Source of the DNA: CAYYNP01 sp964472545
GTDB lineage: Bacteria > Planctomycetota > Planctomycetia > Pirellulales > Thermoguttaceae
Length of the DNA: 28,637 nt
Direction of reading: 5' to 3'
NCBI GenBank assembly: GCA_964472545.1
Contig: CAYYNP010000107.1
Span: 1 to 28,637 of the forward strand
Shown: in pieces, positions 16,393-24,521 of the stretch
Position numbering within the stretch: position 1 is the stretch's first letter
How the letters are laid out: each line of letters starts with the position of its first letter
Program-made: the position numbers and the translations under genes
The notes under the pieces: generated by a model
Told to the model about the DNA's origin: nothing
The model's database searches: none
The model's input: the letters and a program-made list of their open reading frames with translations, nothing else

Positions 16393-17196
16393 ATGGGCTA
16401 TTGGCGAGAAAAAGTCGTTCTGGTTACCGGCGGCTCCAGCGGTTTGGGGCGGGTGATCGCCGAGACGTTTGCCGAGGCGGGAGCCAAGGTGGTCGTCGCG
16501 GCGCTGGAAGCCGACGCCGTGGAGCAGGCCACCGGCGAGATGGCTGCCGCCGGACACGACGTGCTGGGGATCCCCACGGACATCACCCGGCAAGAGGACA
16601 TCGACCGGCTCTTCGAGCGGGCTCTGGAGCGTTTCGGACGGCTCGACGTGCTGGTCAACAACGCCGGCCGGTCGATGCGCGGCAAGTTGCTGGATACGGC
16701 GCCGGAGCAGTTCGAGGACCTGATGGCGCTGAACCTGCTCGGCATGGTCCGCTGTACGCAGGCGGCCGCGCCGCATCTGCTGGCCCGGCGGGGGCACGTA
16801 GTCAACATCGGCTCGCTGGCGGCGAAGGTCGCCGTGCGCTGGGCCGGGGCGTATCCCGTGACCAAGCACGCCGTGGCCGCCTTCTCACAGCAGTTGCGGC
16901 TGGAGATGGGGCCGGAAGGTCTGCACGTGCTATTGGTCTGCCCGGGCCCCATCGAGCGGAAGGACCCCCGTCTCTATCCGCTGGAGGGCCTGCGAGACGT
17001 TCCCGAGCGGGCCCGCGCTCCCGGCGCCGGTGCGAAGACCCGGGGCCTGAAGCCCGAGAAGGTCGCCCGGGCAATCCTCCGCAGTTGCCAGCGTCGCCGG
17101 CGCGAGTTGATCATCCCGCGCAAAGTCCGCCTGCTTTTCGTACTCTCGCAGATGTGCCCTTGGCTGGGCGATTGGATCGTGTTGCGGCAGACGTGA
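16393..17196 (+). CDS. Short-chain dehydrogenase/reductase (SDR)
   Basis: A 267-aa cytoplasmic NAD(P)-dependent oxidoreductase of the classical SDR type. The Rossmann motif is TGGSSGLG (12-19), followed by NNAG (89-92), the catalytic Ser141 in NIGSLAAK, and Tyr154-Lys158 in YPVTK. VVVAALEAD after beta-2 gives no clear NAD/NADP preference. The substrate is unknown. The start ATG at 16393 lacks a strong ribosome site (CCTATCGCC precedes it). The C-terminal part is Arg-rich with a hydrophobic tail (LLFVLSQMCPWLGDWIVL), which suggests membrane association. It converges on the 1901-aa gene, with only 11 bases between the two stops and no terminator in between. Confidence 0.9.
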   Translation: MGYWREKVVLVTGGSSGLGRVIAETFAEAGAKVVVAALEADAVEQATGEMAAAGHDVLGIPTDITRQEDIDRLFERALERFGRLDVLVNNAGRSMRGKLLDTAPEQFEDLMALNLLGMVRCTQAAAPHLLARRGHVVNIGSLAAKVAVRWAGAYPVTKHAVAAFSQQLRLEMGPEGLHVLLVCPGPIERKDPRLYPLEGLRDVPERARAPGAGAKTRGLKPEKVARAILRSCQRRRRELIIPRKVRLLFVLSQMCPWLGDWIVLRQT

Positions 17197-17207
17197 GTTT
17201 GCGACCG

Positions 17208-20200
17208 TCACTCGGGCGTGACGACCTCCACAATCCCCACGTCGATATACTGTCCGTCGGTTTTCTGTAGGCAATGGACGGCCAGGATGTTCTTGCCCGG
17301 TCTCAGCGCCGCACGTCCTTGGGCCAGCAGCGGAAGCTCTTCATAGTCGGCCGTGTTGCCGGTCGCCCGGGCCGCCAGCACGCCGTTGACGTAGATCTCC
17401 ACCTCTTCGTCGTGATGGACCAGCAGGCTGAGACCGTCGGTCTTCATCTCCGGCAACTCGAATTCGCGGCGGAGCCAAATCTGTTTCGAATCCCACACCG
17501 TACGGACGATCGCTCCCGGTGTGTCCTTGGTGCCGAATCCGCCGGGGCCCTTGCTCCATTCCAACGCGTCGAATCTCACGGTGGCCCAGTCGTCAGCCGG
17601 TTCCTCGAACGTGTAGCGCCAATCGAGCACATTGGCTCGCGACGTAGGCACGATCACCTTGCGTTGGGCGGGCTCACTCAACTCCCGAAACAGCGGCAAG
17701 TGGCGGTAGTAGACCTCCAGCATCAGCAGGTGCATCGCCGTGACGTAGTGGCGGCCGCCGGCCCGGCCCCAGCGATCGAGCACCGGCCGGCGCGGATTCC
17801 AACTCCCGACGTGCGGACCGGAGTTGACCTGGTTGCCGGTGGCCATCGGCCGGAGGCGTTCGTTCCACGCTTCCCAGTACTCGCCCTGCAAATGGAACAT
17901 CGCCTGGGTGGCGTAATACCAGTAGTAGCAATCTCGCAACGAGCGGGTTTCGTTGCCCAACTGCGGCAGGTTCTCCTTCAGATGATCCGCCCCGGCGATC
18001 AAGTCCGGATCGCTGCTATCGCCGCCGAGGTACATCCGCATCAACATCGCCTCGGAGGTCATCGCCAGATTGGGACGCAGGCCGCTGCGCTGCTTGGCAA
18101 TGGTGGGGTCGGCGTGGGGGTTGTAGATGTACTGTCCGGCGTCATCTTGGTCCGGGGCCGTGGCCGAATCGAGCCAAGCGTCTATCTTGTCGAACGCGCT
18201 TTGCGGCACGTCGAGCCCGGCCATCTGGGCGCTCTTCAGGGCCATCAACATCCAGCCGGTGACCGAGGTGTCCGTTTCCGTCGCCCGCCCCTGGGCGTCG
18301 AGTTCATAACGCCAGCCGCCGCGGGTACGATGTTGGGTGTTGATAATGAACTGGATCGCCTTGCGGGCCGGCTCGCGAAGTTCGGGGTCCTTGGTCATGC
18401 CATAGGCCTCGCACAGCGCGATCGCGGCGATGCCGTGGCTGTAGAAGCGGGCGTAATTCGTTCCGCCGGTGAACAACTCTCCGCTGGGCTGCTGGTGCTC
18501 GACGAGCCAGTCGATCCCCCGGCCGACGACCGATCGATGCTTGTCTTCCAGATGCGTGTAGCCGGCGCCGAGATAGCTCAGCAGCGCCAGGCCGGTGGCC
18601 GCGGTGTCGGACTGCATCTCGCCGAGACCGGCCACGAAGCGGGCCAACTCTTGGACCTCGTTCTCGGTCAGTTCGTCGCCGTCGGCGTGTTTATCGAGTG
18701 CCCGACTGACCGTTCGCAGCGCGTCGCGATGCAGCGACTTGTCGTGGTTCGCGCTTTTCAAACGGCGGGCTTCGCGGACCAGATCGTCGAGCGTTTCGCC
18801 GGCATCGGCCGACCACTTAGCCGCGTCCGGCTGCGCGTGCAGCGACCAATGGCCATCGGGAAACTGGTTGCGGGCAAAGAAATCGAGCCCCATCTCGACG
18901 GCCAACTCGCTGCCCTTGGTGCCGCCGCGATCTTCGGCGATTTCGGCCCGGCGGCCGGGATCGCGCGCGCTAAGCTCGGGGACGGACTGACCGCGAATAC
19001 GTGCGTCGATGGCCAGTTCGCCGCCGCTGCGCTCGACGATGAATCGCGTTAGCACCGGATGGACGATGGGGCTGTCGCGCCGGGCCGAACGGCTGTGGAC
19101 GCCGACCTCGGTGGCCGGATCGTGTCCCAAGCCGCCGATGCCCACGGCGGCCACGATCTGCACGGGCAACCCGCCGTCGCTTCGGCCGGGCTCGTTCAGC
19201 TCGGCGCCGTCTGCCACGTCAAGCTCCGCGCCGGTTCGCGCGGGGCCGCCGGAAGTGGTCGGCTCCTGCTCGACGACATCGGCGATGCCGCGGGGAAGTC
19301 CGGGGACGTCGTCGCTACGTCGTGGTCCGCGTCCCACCCGGGCGGCCAGCGGCGGGCCCGACTGGTTGCCTTGCGGGAGCCGGCGAGGGCCGCGCACAGT
19401 GCCGGGCGTGGCGGCCGGCGGTCCGGCTTCGGTGGCCCCTTCCAACGGGGTGTGATTGGCCAGCGCGCCCTCAATGCCCGACGATTGTCGGCGGGGCCCC
19501 GCGGCCCGCGCCGCGAGCCCGGACTCGGTCGCCGTGTCGACGCCGCCGGTCAGCGGCCCGGCCGGCGCCACCGGCGCCGCGGCGATGCTTGGCCCGAAGG
19601 AGGGAACCGTACCCGCGCGCCGCTGAGGGCCGCCGACGGCTCCGGCAGACGAGGCGGTGCGCGGACGATCCTCGCTGCGGCGGTTTGTGCCAGCAGCCGC
19701 CGTCGCGTTGCCGGACGGCCCGGCCAGCGATCCGGTCTCCTCGATCGGCTGCGCCGCTCCCGGACCTGCGGCCGTGGTCGGCGCCGCCGCGCCGGACGGA
19801 TCACCCGTCGCGGGACGTCCGGCCTCGGTCTGTCCGGTTGGCGACCGATCACCGCCGCTTGGACCACCGGCCACGTCGGCGGCGGACGGCCGAGCACCTG
19901 CGGCCTGTTGCGAGCGGACGGCCGGGCCGGTGTCGCTCGAACGTTCAATGCCCGGGCGCGTGGAGACCGCCGTGTTACCCGGTAGTGTGTTGCCCGTGGC
20001 TCTCATTCGGCCCGGTGGAACGGCCGCCAAGGCCGAGCCAACGCCCAGATCGGCCGCCGAGCCGGCCAACGTACTCTGATCGACGCGTACGGCGGCCGAC
20101 GTATGCCGCAAGGCCGTGCTGGGGCCCTGGGGCAATGAACTCGCCTGGCTGCCGTGGGAAGGCGTCATCCCGCCGGCGCCTCGACTGGCAACGTCGGGCA

Positions 20201-22913
20201 CGGCAGGCGTGATCGTCGGCACGTCGGCGCCGGATCGGGTCTGGTGCCGTGTGAGGCTCTCGGTGGCCCCGATGTCTTGTCCGCCGGGGCTGCGCCGTTG
20301 CGACGCCAGTCCGCGAGCGGCCGCCGCATCGGGAAGTGGCGGCCCGTCGGTCGTCAACGAGGCTTCCGCCCCACCGGCCGGCTGATCTTGCAGACCGCCG
20401 GCCAACCCGGGCAGGCTACGTGGCGGCCCGGTGAGCAATGCCGGCATCGGCGCTGCCTCAGCAGTGGCTCCTCCGCCCGGGGTCGCGGTGGTCACATTGG
20501 CGCTGGCCGCAGCAGCATTTGGTAGGTTCGCTCCGCCTGCACTACGATCCGGCCTTGGCACGCCGCCGCCGGAAAGACGTGAGGGGCGCGACTCCAATCG
20601 GGCGACCCGCGTGTCGAGCGACGTGGCGACCGGTCCCGACATCCCGCTGGCACCGGCGGGCCCGGCGCCGCTGACGGCCTGTTGGGCGTATTGACTGATG
20701 GTGCCGCCGGGGCTGGCCGCCGACCCGCGGTGGTTCGACGAGGGTGCCAGCAGGCCGGCGAGGTCGGACGCCCTAGCCCCCGCTCCGGACGAGGCGGCTT
20801 CGACAGCGCCCGAGGCGACCGTCGACGGGGCCGGCCCGGACGACCGGGCAGGCCGCGCGGCTGCGGCGTTCGGTTGCATTGATGGCTGCCCCGTTCCCGA
20901 TCCTCTCGGCGCTCCGGCACGCGAGACGATCTGTCCGGCCCCGGCGCCCAAGTCGGCCGTGCCAGCCGCGGCCATGCTGGGCCCGGTGGGAGGCTGGTCG
21001 CCCGATCGCTCGGTCATCGCACTCGGGGCAGCCTCGAGCCGGCTGCCGGGGGCTCCGCCTGCGGCAGGAAGCGCGGCAAACGCACGTGCCGCGCCCGCGG
21101 GCAAGATCGACGGTGCCTGCACGCCGCTACGACTCGGGGCGGCCAACGACTCCGGCCGCGAAGGCGACGCATCATTGCCGGGCGCGCCCGACTGCGACGG
21201 ATTGCGGCGCGGGGCCGGCAACGCGGGCAGTTGCGGAAGCGCGTCCATCGTTGGGAGACGTTGACCCGCCGAACCGCCGTCGGCCAACTGCGGCGAAACG
21301 CCGGAAGGAGCGTTGGGAACGTTCGGTGTGGGGAAGGCCGGGGCGGGCGAGGGTTCTGACGGACTGCGGCCCGGCGTCGGGCTTTCGACGGCTGCGGCCG
21401 GGCCGGCAACGCCACGCGGGGCAGCGGGCGCCGTGTCGGTGCGTCCCGGGCGGACGGGCCGCGGCGTGCTGGAGGGCTCTGCTGCCGGCAACCGCCGCGC
21501 GGGTGCGTTATGGGCGATTGCGCCGATATCGGGCCTGCTAGCCTCAGGCTGGGCAGGGGCTCCGGTGGACGGCCGCGGGACGTTCAACGGCGACCGCTGG
21601 GCCGTCGCGTCCGGCCGGTCGGGAAGCTGGGGCCGAAGTTCGTCCGACGGCGTGCTGCGAGGCGCCACGCTGGCCAGGTCGTCCGGCACGGAGCGCGGCG
21701 TATCGGCCGGCGGGGTGATCTCGCGAGGCCGTCTCAGGGGGATCGGCACCGGCGCTCTGGCTTCCTGGATCGGCTGCTCCACGCGCCGCTGGGTGCCGGT
21801 CGCCGGATTGGCGGGCGCCGGAGCGGTCGGCGCGGGGTCGTCGGCCGGCGTGGGCATTCGCGGCGCGGGGGCCTGTTGGCGAGGTAATTGTGCCACCGAG
21901 GCCTCGATGGCCCGCGAGTCCGGAACCGGGTGACTCATTTGGCGAGGGGCCGGATCGGCTGCCAGCGTTCGCGGCGTGACGTCCGGCGGGCTGTCCGTTC
22001 TGGTGGGCGCAGGCGTCGTCGGCGTGTCGGAAATCGGCTGCTGAGGGGAAGCTCGACGCGCCATGTCTACGTTCGGCAGATCTGCCAACCGGCTGCCCAC
22101 GTCCTCGTAGGTCTGGCGTTGGGTGATTCGAACGTCGGCCGGCTCGTGACGACGCGGGGCAATCTCGGCCGCTTCCGCCGTCGCGGCGGCCTGGCGGGGA
22201 CGTTGGACGATCTGCGGTTCGATATCCGGCTGGTTCAGTTCCGGCCGATGTTGCCACGGCTGGCGGCTGATCTGGCCGCCGGCCTCGTGATCCGCCCGCC
22301 GCGGCGCCGTCAACACCCGGCGCTGCGACTCGGCCACTGCCGGCTCCCGCCCGCCGGGGCTGAAGGCTTCTTCGGGCGGCTGCGGCACGTCGTCGGGCGT
22401 CGGTTCTTCCGCGGTCTGTTCGACCGGCCGCGGCGGCGTGGGGCGGGGCGGTTCGTCGAGGATCGGCTCCTCGAAACTCTGCTGCTCCTGGATCACCTCC
22501 GGCGGGTCCCATTGCTGCTCGCGAATGACGATGTCCGGTTCGTTCTGCTCGATATGTTCGTTCTCGTCTTCTTCGAGCACAAACAACGGCACGAACTTTG
22601 AAGCTGCAATCATCAGGATCCAGACGTGAACCAGCAGGCTGAGCACCGCGCAGAAGAGCACCCGATGGCGGACCTTTCCCCGCAACCGCCACACGGCATA
22701 GATCGAGCCGCCCACGGTCAACGACAACGTGCCCAGCAGGAACCACCCGTTGAACAGCAGCCGCGGCTCGTCGAATGGCATGCTGGCGATAATCCAGCCG
22801 GCCACGAAGGCCGAGAGGATCAGGATGGCCACGTTGATCGGCCATATTTGATCGTCGAAATCGACCTCGCGGGCCGTTTCGACGCGGCGGATTTTGCGTG
22901 AGGTTCCGGACAC
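17208..22913 (-). CDS. Giant TonB-position membrane protein: Ala/Pro-rich linker, squalene-cyclase-like toroid, beta-sandwich
   Basis: A 1901-aa protein starting at GTG 22913, with AAAGGAG 9 bases before it on the minus strand and 19 bases after the ExbD stop. Three hydrophobic helices lie at about 27-45, 52-75 and 84-112. An acidic segment follows (FVLEEDENEHIEQNEPDIVI), then PPRPTPPRP and similar runs, and a disordered Ala/Pro/Gly/Ser/Arg-rich region to about 1300. No lysine occurs from residue 107 to 1332. Residues about 1336-1740 form an alpha/alpha-toroid of the prenyltransferase/squalene-cyclase type, with FPDGHW, GGWRYEL, DTSVTGWM and YYWYYATQAMF. A DQDD string at about 1588-1591 sits in a loop (DQDDAGQYIY) rather than the cyclase DxDDTA context, so cyclase activity is doubtful. 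Residues about 1755-1901 form a galactose-binding-like beta-sandwich (EEVEIYVNGVLAARATG). Position and layout suggest a TonB-like partner of ExbB/ExbD; function unknown. Confidence 0.85.
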   Translation of the reverse strand: MSGTSRKIRRVETAREVDFDDQIWPINVAILILSAFVAGWIIASMPFDEPRLLFNGWFLLGTLSLTVGGSIYAVWRLRGKVRHRVLFCAVLSLLVHVWILMIAASKFVPLFVLEEDENEHIEQNEPDIVIREQQWDPPEVIQEQQSFEEPILDEPPRPTPPRPVEQTAEEPTPDDVPQPPEEAFSPGGREPAVAESQRRVLTAPRRADHEAGGQISRQPWQHRPELNQPDIEPQIVQRPRQAAATAEAAEIAPRRHEPADVRITQRQTYEDVGSRLADLPNVDMARRASPQQPISDTPTTPAPTRTDSPPDVTPRTLAADPAPRQMSHPVPDSRAIEASVAQLPRQQAPAPRMPTPADDPAPTAPAPANPATGTQRRVEQPIQEARAPVPIPLRRPREITPPADTPRSVPDDLASVAPRSTPSDELRPQLPDRPDATAQRSPLNVPRPSTGAPAQPEASRPDIGAIAHNAPARRLPAAEPSSTPRPVRPGRTDTAPAAPRGVAGPAAAVESPTPGRSPSEPSPAPAFPTPNVPNAPSGVSPQLADGGSAGQRLPTMDALPQLPALPAPRRNPSQSGAPGNDASPSRPESLAAPSRSGVQAPSILPAGAARAFAALPAAGGAPGSRLEAAPSAMTERSGDQPPTGPSMAAAGTADLGAGAGQIVSRAGAPRGSGTGQPSMQPNAAAARPARSSGPAPSTVASGAVEAASSGAGARASDLAGLLAPSSNHRGSAASPGGTISQYAQQAVSGAGPAGASGMSGPVATSLDTRVARLESRPSRLSGGGVPRPDRSAGGANLPNAAAASANVTTATPGGGATAEAAPMPALLTGPPRSLPGLAGGLQDQPAGGAEASLTTDGPPLPDAAAARGLASQRRSPGGQDIGATESLTRHQTRSGADVPTITPAVPDVASRGAGGMTPSHGSQASSLPQGPSTALRHTSAAVRVDQSTLAGSAADLGVGSALAAVPPGRMRATGNTLPGNTAVSTRPGIERSSDTGPAVRSQQAAGARPSAADVAGGPSGGDRSPTGQTEAGRPATGDPSGAAAPTTAAGPGAAQPIEETGSLAGPSGNATAAAGTNRRSEDRPRTASSAGAVGGPQRRAGTVPSFGPSIAAAPVAPAGPLTGGVDTATESGLAARAAGPRRQSSGIEGALANHTPLEGATEAGPPAATPGTVRGPRRLPQGNQSGPPLAARVGRGPRRSDDVPGLPRGIADVVEQEPTTSGGPARTGAELDVADGAELNEPGRSDGGLPVQIVAAVGIGGLGHDPATEVGVHSRSARRDSPIVHPVLTRFIVERSGGELAIDARIRGQSVPELSARDPGRRAEIAEDRGGTKGSELAVEMGLDFFARNQFPDGHWSLHAQPDAAKWSADAGETLDDLVREARRLKSANHDKSLHRDALRTVSRALDKHADGDELTENEVQELARFVAGLGEMQSDTAATGLALLSYLGAGYTHLEDKHRSVVGRGIDWLVEHQQPSGELFTGGTNYARFYSHGIAAIALCEAYGMTKDPELREPARKAIQFIINTQHRTRGGWRYELDAQGRATETDTSVTGWMLMALKSAQMAGLDVPQSAFDKIDAWLDSATAPDQDDAGQYIYNPHADPTIAKQRSGLRPNLAMTSEAMLMRMYLGGDSSDPDLIAGADHLKENLPQLGNETRSLRDCYYWYYATQAMFHLQGEYWEAWNERLRPMATGNQVNSGPHVGSWNPRRPVLDRWGRAGGRHYVTAMHLLMLEVYYRHLPLFRELSEPAQRKVIVPTSRANVLDWRYTFEEPADDWATVRFDALEWSKGPGGFGTKDTPGAIVRTVWDSKQIWLRREFELPEMKTDGLSLLVHHDEEVEIYVNGVLAARATGNTADYEELPLLAQGRAALRPGKNILAVHCLQKTDGQYIDVGIVEVVTPE

Positions 22914-22932
22914 CGTGGAGGACTCCTTTCGG

Positions 22933-23352
22933 TTATCCCTCGCCCTTGCGCGTGGTCACGCGGTAGTCTCGAATCTTGGCGATTTTGCAGGCGTCGATGG
23001 CGGTCACCATATGTTGAATCGTTGCCCGGCGGTCGGCACGGATCACCGCCGACGCCCGGCCGGGGTTGTTGACGTAGGCCTGACGAACGACCCGAGGCAG
23101 GTCCTTTGCCGAGACGAACTTGCCGGTAATGAAGTAGCGGCCCTTCTCGTCGATGTTGATGTACAGTTCGCGGGGCTTGCTGGTCACCGGCGCCGCCTCG
23201 CTGGCGTCGGGCAGCAGCAGGTCGAGTTCCTTTTCTTCCTCGGAGAACCGGGTGGCCACGAGGAAGAAGATCAACAGCAGGAAGACCACGTCGATCAACG
23301 GGGTCATGCTGAGGTTCTCCATCGCCTTGCCCTTGTTGATGGTTACGGCCAT
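22933..23352 (-). CDS. ExbD/TolR-family biopolymer transport protein
   Basis: A 139-aa inner-membrane protein of the proton-driven ExbB-ExbD or TolQ-TolR family. ATG at 23352 follows GAGGGAG. A short basic N-terminus (MAVTINKGKAMENLSMTP) leads into one transmembrane helix (LIDVVFLLLIFFLVATRF) carrying the essential proton-relay aspartate D21 near its cytoplasmic end. The periplasmic part ends with VIRADRRATIQHMVTAIDAC, the typical ExbD C-terminal fold. It sits between the ExbB-like channel gene (36-base gap) and the giant gene (19-base gap), so the three are one unit. ExbD and TolR cannot be told apart from this sequence. Confidence 0.93.
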   Translation of the reverse strand: MAVTINKGKAMENLSMTPLIDVVFLLLIFFLVATRFSEEEKELDLLLPDASEAAPVTSKPRELYINIDEKGRYFITGKFVSAKDLPRVVRQAYVNNPGRASAVIRADRRATIQHMVTAIDACKIAKIRDYRVTTRKGEG

Positions 23353-23388
23353 GACAGGACTCCCTCGGTTCTCGCTTGGTCTCGTTCG

Positions 23389-24414
23389 TTACTCGGGCGT
23401 GGCGGTTGCCGGACGTTGAGCCAGGCCACCGCGATCGGGTGCCGCAGCCGCCTCTGCGGCGGGCATTTCCATCTGGTCTCGGCTGACGCGGAGTCGGCCT
23501 TCAAAACGTTCCAACTGGGGCATCAGACCCAGCAGCGTCTCGTCGAGTTCCCGAAACAGCCGCTGAATCCGCCCTTCGAACCAGTGGGCCAGCACGGCCG
23601 CCGGAATGGCAACCGCCAATCCGGCACACGTAGTCACCAGTGCCTTGTAGATGCCCCTGGCCAGGAACTCGGCCTTGTTGGCTCCCAGGGGCATGTTGGC
23701 CGTGGCGATAAAGGCTTCGATCATGCCCAGCACAGTGCCCAGCAGCCCCATCAACGGGGCCACACGCGCTGCGAGGCTGAGCCAGCGGACGTTGGCGTAG
23801 AGCTTCTCGGCCTCGCGGTCGTTGGCTTCGCTGACGGTGTGTTCCACCTCGGCATGTGGCCGGCCGATCTTCAGCAACATCGTCTTGATCACACTCGCGG
23901 CGGCCGAAGGGAATTGCTGACAGAGCCGATACGCCCGACGCGGATCGAGCCCGCCCTGCTGCGACGCGAGCGCGCCGAGACCGTCGGTCAATTCCGGCGG
24001 CAGCACCTTGTGGCTTTGCAGCCCCAAACCCCGCTCCACGCCGAAGGTGACCACCAGCAGCGAGAGGGCCAAGATGGGGATCATCATGAATCCGCCGTCG
24101 ATGAGCAACTCGAACCAATTGGGGCCTTTGCCTTCCTCGGTGCCTTCTTCCGAGGTTTCTTCGTCGGAGGCCGGCTCGCCCGCGTCGCTCCCGTCGTCGG
24201 CCGGCGGATCCGCTGCCGAAGGGCCGCCTTCTGCGCCCGCGGGGTCGGTGGCGGGTGGGGTCGTCACCTGCGACGGATCCGGCGGCCCGTCGGCAGGCTG
24301 GGCCGTGGCCGTCGGCGGCGTGGCGGCGTGCAGGCCTATCATCAGCCCCAACGGCAGCAGACAAACCGCCATCCAGACCACGGCCCGGCGGACCACGCGA
24401 TCGGCATCGTTCAT
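23389..24414 (-). CDS. MotA/TolQ/ExbB-family proton channel with N-terminal acidic extension
   Basis: A 341-aa proton channel subunit that pairs with the ExbD next door. ATG at 24414 has GAGG 7 bases upstream. Residues 1-30 form an extra hydrophobic segment or signal peptide (AVVWMAVCLLPLGLMIGL), followed by about 65 residues rich in Pro, Ala, Asp and Glu, unusual for ExbB and presumably periplasmic. The conserved core then has helices at about 107-128, 213-235 and 258-277, with APLMGLLGTVLGMIEAF and TTCAGLAVAIPA as the family signatures. The C-terminus is an Ala-rich tail. The extra segment resembles the longer ExbB forms of some Gram-negatives that carry an exported N-terminus. Confidence 0.92.
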   Translation of the reverse strand: MNDADRVVRRAVVWMAVCLLPLGLMIGLHAATPPTATAQPADGPPDPSQVTTPPATDPAGAEGGPSAADPPADDGSDAGEPASDEETSEEGTEEGKGPNWFELLIDGGFMMIPILALSLLVVTFGVERGLGLQSHKVLPPELTDGLGALASQQGGLDPRRAYRLCQQFPSAAASVIKTMLLKIGRPHAEVEHTVSEANDREAEKLYANVRWLSLAARVAPLMGLLGTVLGMIEAFIATANMPLGANKAEFLARGIYKALVTTCAGLAVAIPAAVLAHWFEGRIQRLFRELDETLLGLMPQLERFEGRLRVSRDQMEMPAAEAAAAPDRGGLAQRPATATPE

Positions 24415-24455
24415 GCGAGAACCTCGTATCTCTTCTGTTCGTGTTTCTCATGGTA

Positions 24456-24478
24456 GTCGTCTTGCTCCGCAAGACGAC
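24456..24478. repeat. Hairpin 1 between the TPR and ExbB genes
   Basis: GTCGTCTTGC (24456-24465) and GCAAGACGAC (24469-24478) make a perfect 10-bp stem with a 3-base loop. It lies in the 107-base gap of the four-gene cluster and could lower read-through or protect the upstream message. No U-tract follows in either direction. Confidence 0.75.
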
Positions 24479-24482
24479 AAGC

Positions 24483-24506
24483 GCCGTCTTGCCTTAGCGA
24501 GACGGC
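24483..24506. repeat. Hairpin 2 between the TPR and ExbB genes
   Basis: GCCGTCTTGC (24483-24492) and GCGAGACGGC (24497-24506) pair over 10 positions, one a T-G wobble on this strand, around the loop CTTA. It begins four bases after hairpin 1 and shares the core CGTCTTGC with it, so the two are probably related palindromic units. Confidence 0.75.
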
Positions 24507-24521
24507 TACGATCATCATCCT

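Noticed and set aside
14706..16394. Long minus-strand open frame opposite the S41 protease
   Set aside because: The opposite strand encodes an intact protease with all catalytic motifs; this frame shows only low-complexity Leu/Val/Asp-rich sequence.
18100..18160. Squalene-hopene cyclase call based on the DQDD string
   Set aside because: The string lies in a loop before a Tyr-rich strand, not in DxDDTA context, and the protein has large non-cyclase regions; kept only as a toroid fold.
17274..19052. Long plus-strand open frame opposite the giant gene
   Set aside because: It is antisense to a clear toroid domain, has no family resemblance, and reflects the scarcity of stop codons in GC-rich shadow frames.
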